The notes under the pieces were generated by a model. It saw nothing but the letters and a program-made list of their open reading frames with translations. It searched no databases and had not been told where the DNA came from. This document shows, piece by piece, positions 42,665 to 49,895 of a DNA stretch of 64,000 bases. Source of the stretch: CATQHS01 sp965203375 (lineage in GTDB: Bacteria > Actinomycetota > Acidimicrobiia > Acidimicrobiales > Aldehydirespiratoraceae); assembly GCA_965203375.1 (NCBI GenBank), contig OZ241886.1, forward strand, positions 3,224,001-3,288,000. The letters run 5' to 3'. A program made the position numbers and the translations under genes. Numbering within the stretch: position 1 is the first letter of the stretch; each line of letters begins with the position of its first letter.

Positions 42665-44839
42665 TCACAGTTCAACGATCTCGAAGAAATCGAGCGCTTC
42701 GTACAGGACGTCGCTGGGCTCGCCGGAATGGAGCAGGTACAGGCCGTCCCGGGCTCGGGTCATGGCCACGAACAGCGAGCTGATCTGAAGCTCGCGTTGC
42801 TCGGAGCGCTCGTCGTCTGATTGACCCGACCGCAACAACGGGAAGGAACCGGCGGACAGGTCCAAGAGGAACACCACCTTGAACTCGAGTCCCTTGGAAC
42901 GGTGGAACGTCCCCACCTTCACCCGTTCGTTCGACCCGCCTGTGAATTCCGAGAGGTTCTGGCAGCGAAGGCCGGCGGCTTCGAGGCCTACGAGCGCCTC
43001 CTTGACGAGGCGGTTGGACGACGCGCACACGGCGACGTCACCCGCACTCAGCGCGCCAGTGCCACGAAGGCGCTCGATCTGCTCGGCCGCGAACGACACT
43101 TGGTCATCGAAGTCGGCGGCCTGCACGAGGAAAGGCCTCGCCCCCTTTCGGCTGGCCTCGGCCTCGGCGTCGCCGCGGGCGTACTCGTCACCCAGATCAT
43201 CGACAAGTTGTGAGCCAGCGCAGGCCATGGCCGTCTCGATCACCTGGCGGGTGTTGCGGTAGTTGACCCGAAGGACGGTGCTGTTGCCCTGCACATCCAC
43301 CCCCGCCTGAGCCAGAGTGAAACCTCCGGGGTAGATCCTCTGGGCCCCGTCGCCGACGATGAATAAGCCGTCGGGCCGATCCATCCCTTCCGGGCCGTTC
43401 ACCAAGGCGTGAACGAGCTGCAGACCTACCAGAGTCAAGTCTTGGGCTTCGTCGACGATGGCGGAGCGGAACATCGGCTCCGAACGGCGGCGGGCCAGGT
43501 CGCGGGCCCGCATGACGACATCGGGAAAATCGAGGACCCCCGCTTCGGCGAGGCGCCGATCCCACTCCTCCCGGAGGGCCCAGGCCTGTTCCCGCATCGA
43601 AGCCGCAAACGGCATCCTGCGCCCGGTTCGCTTCATTTCCAGGTATTCATCGGTGGAGGCGATACCGCGGCCCTTCATGACCGAGGCCACCTCCTCGCGC
43701 AGGTAGCCGCTGGTCACCCGGGCTCTGTCCAGCGGGGTTCCTGGCTTGACGATCGCCTCGTACGCCTTGGCGAACGTCGAGTCGCTAGTTCTCTGGTTGA
43801 CGGCCGGCCTAAAGCCAGCTTCGACGCAGACTCGACGGGCCAGCTTGTCGATGTTGATGAATTCGACCGCGCCGTCCATGGCCGAGGGGAGTCTCCGGTA
43901 GAGGCTCTCGAAGACAGGAGGGAGGTGATTCACAAACGTCGTGAACAGAACAGGTGCGTCGCTCCCGGAAGACTCTCGGGCGAAGCGCTTGGCCAGGGCC
44001 GCGGCCCGATGGAGGGCAACCACCGTCTTGCCCGTGCCCGCCGATCCGCGAACCCGAGCCGGGCCGTTGAACCGGCGATCGACCAGCGGCCGCTGATCGG
44101 GGTGAAGGAAAATCATCCACTCCTCGATCGGCGCCGATACCAGCCGTTGCAGCTCGTCGGGAGCGAGCACCGACGACAGGCCAGCCAGGGCGCCCCGATT
44201 GACTATGGCATCGCGGAAGCGCTCGTTGGTCATCGCGTCGTCCGGGAATCGTTGCTGCCGCCATTCCTCGGGGGATATCTCGCTTAGCTCAAGCGCCTTC
44301 GAGAGGGTTTCATCGTCGATGTCGGGCCAGACATCGAGAAGGTCGTCCGCCGTGGCGCGTCGGAGCAGTTCAATGGCCTCGGGATCGAACCCGGCCTCGG
44401 CCAGTTCGCCGGTTGACCAGTGCTCCAAGATGGACGGTTCGCGATCACCGACCGAAGCGGCGAAAGAGACAGACGCGCCAGCCTCCGCGGGCGGGCCCAC
44501 ATCCACGGCGTAGTGGCTGAGGCGAATAAGGCCGGGGCGGCCGGCCACGGGGGCCACGAAGGCGGACCGGTTCGCAAGATCGTAGATGGCGTCGTGATGG
44601 CCAGCCCTGAGGAGCACCGATATCTGCCCTTGTCGGGCCAGCAACACCCGCAGCTCGTCCGATGCCCGGATGGACCACAGCCTGTTGCTGCCAGCTCTTC
44701 CTCTCAGCCGTTCTAAGTGCAACGACGGAGTGTCAGTATTAGTTCCGTATTGTTGAACTGCTTTCCAAACTTTCTGAGCATCGCTTGGATCAAGCTTCAA
44801 CGTAGATGGCACAAACTTCGGGTCAAAGATAACTTCCAC
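42665..44839 (-). CDS. RelE/ParE-like domain fused to a UvrD-type helicase
   Basis: 724 residues. Residues 1-90 have RelE-fold features (FVPSTLKLDPSDAQKVWKAV, LHLERLRGRAGSNRLWSIRA, ELRVLLARQGQISVLLRAGH HDAIYDLA). The SF1 helicase follows: GSAGTGKTVVALHRAA (Walker A, about residue 270), IVDEAQDL (about 463), GTFHRSKGLEFKVVFL and SSLFVAMTRARDGLYLL. The stop is at 42665. It begins 21 nt after the methylase stop, so it is probably the last gene of the ParB-nuclease-methylase operon. The first ~45 codons are AT-rich and the rest GC-rich, which points to a chimaeric gene. The domain may bind RNA/ribosomes or be only a structural leftover. Confidence 0.8.
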   Translation of the reverse strand: MEVIFDPKFVPSTLKLDPSDAQKVWKAVQQYGTNTDTPSLHLERLRGRAGSNRLWSIRASDELRVLLARQGQISVLLRAGHHDAIYDLANRSAFVAPVAGRPGLIRLSHYAVDVGPPAEAGASVSFAASVGDREPSILEHWSTGELAEAGFDPEAIELLRRATADDLLDVWPDIDDETLSKALELSEISPEEWRQQRFPDDAMTNERFRDAIVNRGALAGLSSVLAPDELQRLVSAPIEEWMIFLHPDQRPLVDRRFNGPARVRGSAGTGKTVVALHRAAALAKRFARESSGSDAPVLFTTFVNHLPPVFESLYRRLPSAMDGAVEFINIDKLARRVCVEAGFRPAVNQRTSDSTFAKAYEAIVKPGTPLDRARVTSGYLREEVASVMKGRGIASTDEYLEMKRTGRRMPFAASMREQAWALREEWDRRLAEAGVLDFPDVVMRARDLARRRSEPMFRSAIVDEAQDLTLVGLQLVHALVNGPEGMDRPDGLFIVGDGAQRIYPGGFTLAQAGVDVQGNSTVLRVNYRNTRQVIETAMACAGSQLVDDLGDEYARGDAEAEASRKGARPFLVQAADFDDQVSFAAEQIERLRGTGALSAGDVAVCASSNRLVKEALVGLEAAGLRCQNLSEFTGGSNERVKVGTFHRSKGLEFKVVFLLDLSAGSFPLLRSGQSDDERSEQRELQISSLFVAMTRARDGLYLLHSGEPSDVLYEALDFFEIVEL

Positions 44840-44860
44840 CAGACAGTCTACTGGCTATGC

Positions 44861-45955
44861 TTAGGAAACCTGAAAGTGAGCGTCGACTTCAAAGCGAACA
44901 CCTCGAGATCCCGGCCGGAAGGCGTCAGTTTGGCGACGAGGTATGGCGCTCCTACTTGAGCTAACCAGTCTCACATCTCTTCTTGAAAAGGTAGCACACC
45001 CACGAAGCCTCTGCACCACATCTTCATAAGACAAGTTCTTACCTGCCATGCGAATAACCACATGACCTTCAGCTTTGAGTGCGTAGCCCATAAAACGCCA
45101 GAAATCAGCTATCATTTGCCAATAAGAGTTCGCACGCCCGTGTCGATCGTCATTAGAAATTCTTCCTCTAGTTGGATAGGGAGGCCCACCTAAGAACCAT
45201 AGTCGCAGCCACTGATCCTCTTCAAAATTAGTGACATTCAAATACGGTGGTGAAGTTACTACACAGGCGACAGACCCCTCGGGCAACGTTTTCAGTCTCC
45301 GCAAGTCTCGGAAATCGGACAGCTCAACCTGAGCCTGGCTCTCTGGAGGATCCGATGCGTATCTGAAGGTGGCCTGCCGATGCAACAAGGTAAACACATC
45401 ACGATCAGGAGGAAATAAGTTGTGTTCCTTCCAGAAACGAATTGAGTATGCTGGCTTAGTACTGATAGTTCGAGGCATCTGCGCACTCAGGTAGGATGGC
45501 GATTTTTCAGTCTCTCCATGAAGCGCTCCTAATACAAGGGCAGCTACCATCGCATCAGTGCGCGTGTGTCGCCAAGTTAGCGATTCGCGCAGATATAATA
45601 TCTGGGCAAGCGTTCGCATTGTATAAGCATGTCTAAAAAACTCTGGTTGTTCTTGAGCATTGCTAATCCAATCATGTTCAACATACGCGCCCTCAAGTTC
45701 CATGATCCGTCGCTTCAATGTAGGCAGCGCTGGTGCTCGAGTTTTGGCAGCAGTTACACAATAAGCAACGGGATTGATGTCCCCAGCAATAGCACGACGA
45801 CCCATTAGAAGTGCTTGAAAAGGAGTAGTCCCACGCCCACAAAAAGGATCCAGAACAATATCATCCTTGTGAGTCAGTTCTTTGATCCACTTCAGTGCAA
45901 ACTGCTCGGGAAACATTGCAAAATAAGGGCACAAGGCATGGAACCGGTGCCGCAT
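44861..45955 (-). CDS. DNA methyltransferase (N4-cytosine/N6-adenine type)
   Basis: 364 residues from ATG 45955 (MRHRFHALCPYFAMFPEQFA), which overlaps the previous stop as TAATG. Motif I is VLDPFCGRGTTPFQALLMGR (order: motif I first) and motif IV is VVTSPPYLNVTNFEEDQWLR. The C-terminus contains GHVVIRMAGKNL and RRQTDAFRPGSRGVRFEVDAHF. The upstream frame before ATG 45955 is a shadow of the neighbouring gene. Paired with a nuclease-like protein, it should mark host DNA as self. AT-rich codon use indicates transfer. Confidence 0.85.
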   Translation of the reverse strand: MRHRFHALCPYFAMFPEQFALKWIKELTHKDDIVLDPFCGRGTTPFQALLMGRRAIAGDINPVAYCVTAAKTRAPALPTLKRRIMELEGAYVEHDWISNAQEQPEFFRHAYTMRTLAQILYLRESLTWRHTRTDAMVAALVLGALHGETEKSPSYLSAQMPRTISTKPAYSIRFWKEHNLFPPDRDVFTLLHRQATFRYASDPPESQAQVELSDFRDLRRLKTLPEGSVACVVTSPPYLNVTNFEEDQWLRLWFLGGPPYPTRGRISNDDRHGRANSYWQMIADFWRFMGYALKAEGHVVIRMAGKNLSYEDVVQRLRGCATFSRRDVRLVSSSRSAIPRRQTDAFRPGSRGVRFEVDAHFQVS

Positions 45956-46926
45956 TATCGCTGTAAATGTGCAAGGGCCGCTTCTATCCACCGACGACAG
46001 CGTGATGAAATGTGCTGCGGTACTTCTGGAGCGTGATATGCAATACGGCAACGCTCAAATGTGATACCGCCATAGGGTAATTCTGTAGTCCACTCCTCTC
46101 TGGTAGGACAATGCGGAATAAAGAACATCCTAACTGGTGAAACGAGAGGTGGTTCATGCATCCATGTATTACACCATTGGCCAGTATCAGGTAGTTCAGT
46201 TATTTTGGATTTCCAATTCTTTCCAGCCGCACACTGGCCAAAAACAATCAACTGCCCTGGTTTCTCATCTTTGAATCCATGCCACACCACTAGATCTAGA
46301 TGAGCATCCTTTCGATTTCTAGCTATAGTAGCATGTTTGCAACCACTACCCTCACCAAGCCTACGAGTAAGCTCGTTTACCGCATCAGGAAATGATTTCT
46401 GATTAGTTCTTCTAGGAAAAGCAAAAAGATAATATCCATCATGCTCATTGAAACCAAAATAATTCCTAGCCGCTTCAAGACTTATATCCTCAAAATCTCG
46501 TTCAGGTCTAACTCGGGACTTTTGTCCCGCATCAATGCCTAAGAAGCTTATCAGCAGTTGAAATATGTAAGTTGAATTTAAGATATCAATAGATTTTAGC
46601 TGTATACAATCCTCTTTAACTTTAAACGGATAACCTGAATCAGCCGCTATACTTCTCTCTCCAATTTCATCGAAAACATCCGTGACTAACGATTCGGATA
46701 AAGTTCCATGAGAGTCAACAGATGCACTTATATCCTCATATACAGCATCAATTGACCCGCTTCGCCGTAATTCAGCTACAAGATCCTGAAAGCTAGCATT
46801 ATTATCATCAGTAGATAAGGCTTTCAGCTCAACCCAATCAGCTAATTCATATCGACCACTGTCTGCCATAGGTGATGCGAAGGTCATGCCATCATACCTT
46901 CGTATGACTCTTTCGACGTCCGACAC
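45955..46926 (-). CDS. Putative restriction nuclease-like protein (unrecognised family)
   Basis: 323 residues. The segment HLDLVVWHGFKDEKPGQLIV followed by FGQCAAGKNW resembles PD-(D/E)XK nucleases that carry Q-x-x-x-G-x-x-W after the second strand; the Asp of LDLVVW would be the first metal ligand. Earlier parts (ERDFEDISLEAARNYFGFNE, YLFAFPRRTNQKSFPDAVNE) are unfamiliar. It lies between a ParB-like gene (35-nt overlap) and a DNA methylase (TAATG overlap), so a restriction role fits. This is a motif-level inference; the protein may prove to be a structural partner instead. Confidence 0.6.
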   Translation of the reverse strand: MSDVERVIRRYDGMTFASPMADSGRYELADWVELKALSTDDNNASFQDLVAELRRSGSIDAVYEDISASVDSHGTLSESLVTDVFDEIGERSIAADSGYPFKVKEDCIQLKSIDILNSTYIFQLLISFLGIDAGQKSRVRPERDFEDISLEAARNYFGFNEHDGYYLFAFPRRTNQKSFPDAVNELTRRLGEGSGCKHATIARNRKDAHLDLVVWHGFKDEKPGQLIVFGQCAAGKNWKSKITELPDTGQWCNTWMHEPPLVSPVRMFFIPHCPTREEWTTELPYGGITFERCRIAYHAPEVPQHISSRCRRWIEAALAHLQR

Positions 46927-48019
46927 GTTCCTTCCGTCTATGTGCTTCCATATCTAATACTAGACGATCTGCCAGATCAAAGATCTCTCGAGCGATCTGT
47001 AGAGTATCAATATCCCCACGATCACCAGTCAGTTGTTTACCTCGCGCATACTGGAGGTGCCGCCTAGCATCCATTAAATTAGCCCTAAACAGTTCCTCAT
47101 CGCCTGTGCTGATCTCTTCAGCAACATCCAGCGGTAATCCACGTTTAAGCGCGATAAGACCTGCTTCATAGCCAAGAGTATCCTCAAGTCTACGAAGATC
47201 AGGATTTTGAGACTGTATCAAAGGTCTGGTGTTTGTAGATTTCTGACCATATAGCCAACGCAAGAAATAACCTAAATTTTTTAGACTATCCTCAGGGATG
47301 GGATTAGGTTGAAAGCTAGTGGCATTATCTATGCCAAGGAACTTTTGAACATTCTTATAACCGAGTCCAGTAAAAAGATGGGAAAAAGCGAAATGGTTTT
47401 TCCATCGGTCTTCAATATCGTAAACCCCAGAGTTTGCAGCTTGAGATAGGACCATCAAACTACGATAGTGCCGACTTACAGTTGTATGTCTATCGCCAAT
47501 CATATCGGCTATATCTTCAAGTGGAACCTTCAGTTCATTATGCACCCATGCCACATATTTAGCCTTAGCATATGATCGCCAAGGCTGTGGACCATTTACA
47601 TGTTTGAACCCGATGTATTGCCAGACTTCATTGCGCTGACATTTTATGACAGGAAGTTTCTTCAGTTCCTTTCTACGTTTCTGAGAGATATCTGGCAGGT
47701 CAGTTGCCTTTACCTGCTGACGCAGTTCATCATCAGTAAGCAAGCGCACGGCAGCCAGACGTCGATTACCCTCTATGACAACGAGGCGTTCGTCTTCCGT
47801 GGTCGCGAACAGCGGTTCATGGTGAAAGTACCCGTTGTGAGCGATGGATAGAGCGACTTCGTCCACAGCGAAATCGCGCCACAACCGGAGGATCAACTTT
47901 TCTTCGGACTCATCATGCTCGAGAAAGAACCTCGGGTTCTTGTAGTCGAAGCAAAGTTCACTGGTCGGCACATCCTCCACGGCCGGTGATGCCAACGCCT
48001 GTTCCTTCTCGGGTGCCAT
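46892..48019 (-). CDS. ParB-like domain protein heading a putative defence operon
   Basis: 375 residues from ATG 48019 (MAPEKEQALASPAVEDVPTS). The ParB/sulfiredoxin-like core shows VVIEGNRRLAAVRLL (the GxxR-type nucleotide motif), preceded by SIAHNGYFHHEPLFATTEDE and followed by a helical part with an HTH-like segment (PLEDIADMIGDRHTTVSRHY). ParB proteins bind CTP and specific DNA sites; phage-related and defence-linked homologues often stand beside methylases. The open frame upstream of 48019 runs into the divergent mgd operon and is not coding. The ribosome site is weak. Order of the operon: ParB-like, nuclease-like, methylase, RelE-UvrD. Confidence 0.75.
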   Translation of the reverse strand: MAPEKEQALASPAVEDVPTSELCFDYKNPRFFLEHDESEEKLILRLWRDFAVDEVALSIAHNGYFHHEPLFATTEDERLVVIEGNRRLAAVRLLTDDELRQQVKATDLPDISQKRRKELKKLPVIKCQRNEVWQYIGFKHVNGPQPWRSYAKAKYVAWVHNELKVPLEDIADMIGDRHTTVSRHYRSLMVLSQAANSGVYDIEDRWKNHFAFSHLFTGLGYKNVQKFLGIDNATSFQPNPIPEDSLKNLGYFLRWLYGQKSTNTRPLIQSQNPDLRRLEDTLGYEAGLIALKRGLPLDVAEEISTGDEELFRANLMDARRHLQYARGKQLTGDRGDIDTLQIAREIFDLADRLVLDMEAHRRKERVGRRKSHTKV

Positions 48020-48176
48020 CCCCTTGAGGATACCCGTTCGAGTCTGGTTTGTAAACAGGAAGTTCGGCCTGCGGCTGCACTGCCACGGGACCGGCGTGAG
48101 GTCAAGCACGCTCTCGACACCGCACCTGCGCTTGGGGTGGTGGGCCGCGGACGCCTCGCCGCTAGCATGGGCGGCC

Positions 48177-49466
48177 GTGAAGCAGCGGGCGCCTCGGTAC
48201 TCTGCGGCCGGGTTGATCGCCAGGGGGGTCCGGGGCAAGCCCTGGCCCCGGGTGTGGCGGGACGTGCCGCTGCGCAGCTCCTACGACGCAGTGATCGTCG
48301 GCGGCGGCGTCCACGGGCTGGCCACCGCCTACTACCTGGCCGCCAACCACGGCATCACCGACGTGGCCGTGGTCGACAAGGCCTACCTGGGCAGCGGGGG
48401 CTCGGGCCGCAACACCGCCATCGTGCGGTCGAACTACCTCACCCCCGAGGGCGTCGCCTTCTACGACCGCTCGCTGCAGCTCTACAAGACCATGTCCGCC
48501 GACCTGAACATCAACATCATGTTCTCCGAGCGGGGGCACCTGACCCTGGCCCACACCGACTCGGCCCTGCGGACCATGCGCTGGCGGGCCGAGGTGAACA
48601 AGCTCCAGGGCATCGACTCCAGCGTGATCGGCCCCGACGAGATCAAGAAGCTGGCCCCCAGCCTCGACACCTCCGCCCAGCCCCGCTTCCCCATCCTCGG
48701 CGCCCTCTTCCACCCCCCCGGAGGCATCGTCCGCCACGACGCGGTGGTGTGGGGCTACGCCCGGGCCGCCGACCACATGGGGATCGAGATGCACCAGCAG
48801 ACCGAGGTCACAGACATCGAGGTGGCCGGGGGCGACGGGCCCGACGGGAAGGGCCAGGGGGGAAAGGTCACCGGCGTCGTCACCAACCGGGGCCGCATCT
48901 CCACCCCGACCGTGGTCAACTGCACCGCGGGCTGGGCCACTCTGATCGCGGACATGGCCGGGGTGAAGCTGCCCATCAGCACCCGCCCGCTGCAGGCCGC
49001 GGTCACCGAGCCGGTGAAGGTGTTCCTGCCCACCGTGGTGGTGTCGGGGTCGCTGCACGTCTACGTGAGCCAGACCGACCGGGGCGAGCTGGTGTTCGGG
49101 GCCTCGGTGGACCCCTACAACAACTACGGCATCACCGGCTCGCTGGAGTTCACCGAGGAGCTGGCCGGACACGTGCTCGAGCTCATGCCCGGCATCTCCA
49201 AGATGCGCCTGCTGCGCCAGTGGTCGGGCCTGTGCGACATGACCCCCGACTACTCGCCGGTGATGGGCTTCACCGGCGTGGACGGGTTCCTGTGCGACGT
49301 GGGGTGGGGCACCTACGGCTTCAAGGCCGCCCCGGTGTCGGGCGAGCAGATGGCCGAGGCCATCGCCACCGGCGTCACCCCCGAGCTGATCGCCCCCTTC
49401 GGACTGGACCGGTTCCGAGCCGGCGAGCTGGTCGGAGAAAAGGGCGCGGCCGCGGTCGGCCACTAG
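48177..49466 (+). CDS. mgdA: N-methylglutamate dehydrogenase beta subunit (SoxB-like)
   Basis: About 429 residues from GTG 48177 (MKQRAPRYSAAGLI), the start that matches the usual SoxB N-terminus. FAD motif IVGGGVHGLATAYYLAANHG, then GSGGSGRNTAIVRSNYL, IVRHDAVVWGYARAADHMGI, RPLQAAVTEPVKVFLPTVVV and WGTYGFKAAPVSGEQMAEAI. It ends in EKGAAAVGH as SoxB proteins do. It carries the flavin site for oxidative demethylation. Heterotetrameric sarcosine oxidase has the same design; gmaS and mgsABC in the same window favour N-methylglutamate as substrate. A 31-bp copy of the gene end follows the stop. Confidence 0.85.
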   Translation: MKQRAPRYSAAGLIARGVRGKPWPRVWRDVPLRSSYDAVIVGGGVHGLATAYYLAANHGITDVAVVDKAYLGSGGSGRNTAIVRSNYLTPEGVAFYDRSLQLYKTMSADLNINIMFSERGHLTLAHTDSALRTMRWRAEVNKLQGIDSSVIGPDEIKKLAPSLDTSAQPRFPILGALFHPPGGIVRHDAVVWGYARAADHMGIEMHQQTEVTDIEVAGGDGPDGKGQGGKVTGVVTNRGRISTPTVVNCTAGWATLIADMAGVKLPISTRPLQAAVTEPVKVFLPTVVVSGSLHVYVSQTDRGELVFGASVDPYNNYGITGSLEFTEELAGHVLELMPGISKMRLLRQWSGLCDMTPDYSPVMGFTGVDGFLCDVGWGTYGFKAAPVSGEQMAEAIATGVTPELIAPFGLDRFRAGELVGEKGAAAVGH

Positions 49467-49547
49467 GAGGAGCAGGTGAAGCGAACCCCCGCAAGCAAGT
49501 CGGTCGAAGAGAAGGGCGCGGCCGCGGTCGGCCCTCGGGAAAGCTGA
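49431..49547 (+). repeat. 31-bp duplication of the mgdA 3' end, with a 23-residue ORF
   Basis: The stretch 49431-49461 (GTCGGAGAAAAGGGCGCGGC...) recurs at 49503-49533 with two mismatches. GTG 49476, preceded by AGGAGG, opens a 23-residue ORF ending TGAGATG at the mgdB start. The peptide contains EEKGAAAVGP, mirroring the mgdA C-terminus EKGAAAVGH. Confidence 0.75.
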
Positions 49548-49548
49548 G

Positions 49549-49830
49549 ATGCTGCTCGTTCCCTGCCCCAACTGCGGACCCCGCAACGCCGCCGACTTCA
49601 GCTACGTGGGCGAGGCCAAGGCCCGGCCCGACCCCAGCGCCGCCACCCCCGCCGAGTGGCGCGACTACCTGTACATGAAGGACAACCCGGCCGGCCTGCT
49701 ACGCGAGACCTGGTACTGCCGCTCGGGCTGCCGCCAGTACTTCGTGCTCGAGCGCGACACCGCCGCCAACCGGTTCGCCGACCCGCCCCTGCCCGCAGCC
49801 CGAGCCGACCGAGAGGGCGAAGAGGCGTGA
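49549..49830 (+). CDS. mgdB: N-methylglutamate dehydrogenase delta subunit (SoxD-like)
   Basis: 93 residues with the SoxD zinc site: VPCPNCGPRNAADFSYVGEA at the start and WYCRSGCRQYFVLERDT near residue 57, plus DYLYMKDNPAGLLRE which is common to the family. Zinc-binding delta subunits complete the heterotetramer. The C-terminus is Ala/Arg/Glu-rich. The stop overlaps a GTG (GTGA) that opens a 22-residue bridging ORF to mgdC. Confidence 0.88.
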   Translation: MLLVPCPNCGPRNAADFSYVGEAKARPDPSAATPAEWRDYLYMKDNPAGLLRETWYCRSGCRQYFVLERDTAANRFADPPLPAARADREGEEA

Positions 49831-49895
49831 GCCTGCTCGTAGCCGCCGCCCGCTCCTTCGGGGGCCGTCGCCGAGCCGACGGAGACCAGGCATGA
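49827..49895 (+). other. 22-residue bridging ORF between mgdB and mgdC
   Basis: GTGA at the mgdB stop opens MSLLVAAARSFGGRRRADGD, whose TGA lies in the ATGA of the mgdC start. The same arrangement and the same length (22 residues) occur between mgsB and mgsC at 59069-59137. Confidence 0.35.

Noticed and set aside
42650..42670. GGTTCGAACC resembling a tRNA T-arm
   Set aside because: No acceptor, D or anticodon arms can be folded around it on either strand.
45956..46051. Longer N-terminus of the DNA methylase
   Set aside because: It is the shadow of the neighbouring gene end; ATG 45955 overlaps the stop as TAATG.
48024..48176. Longer N-terminus of mgdA starting at 48024
   Set aside because: The extra residues do not resemble SoxB and the segment is the divergent promoter region; the GTG at 48177 gives the family N-terminus.
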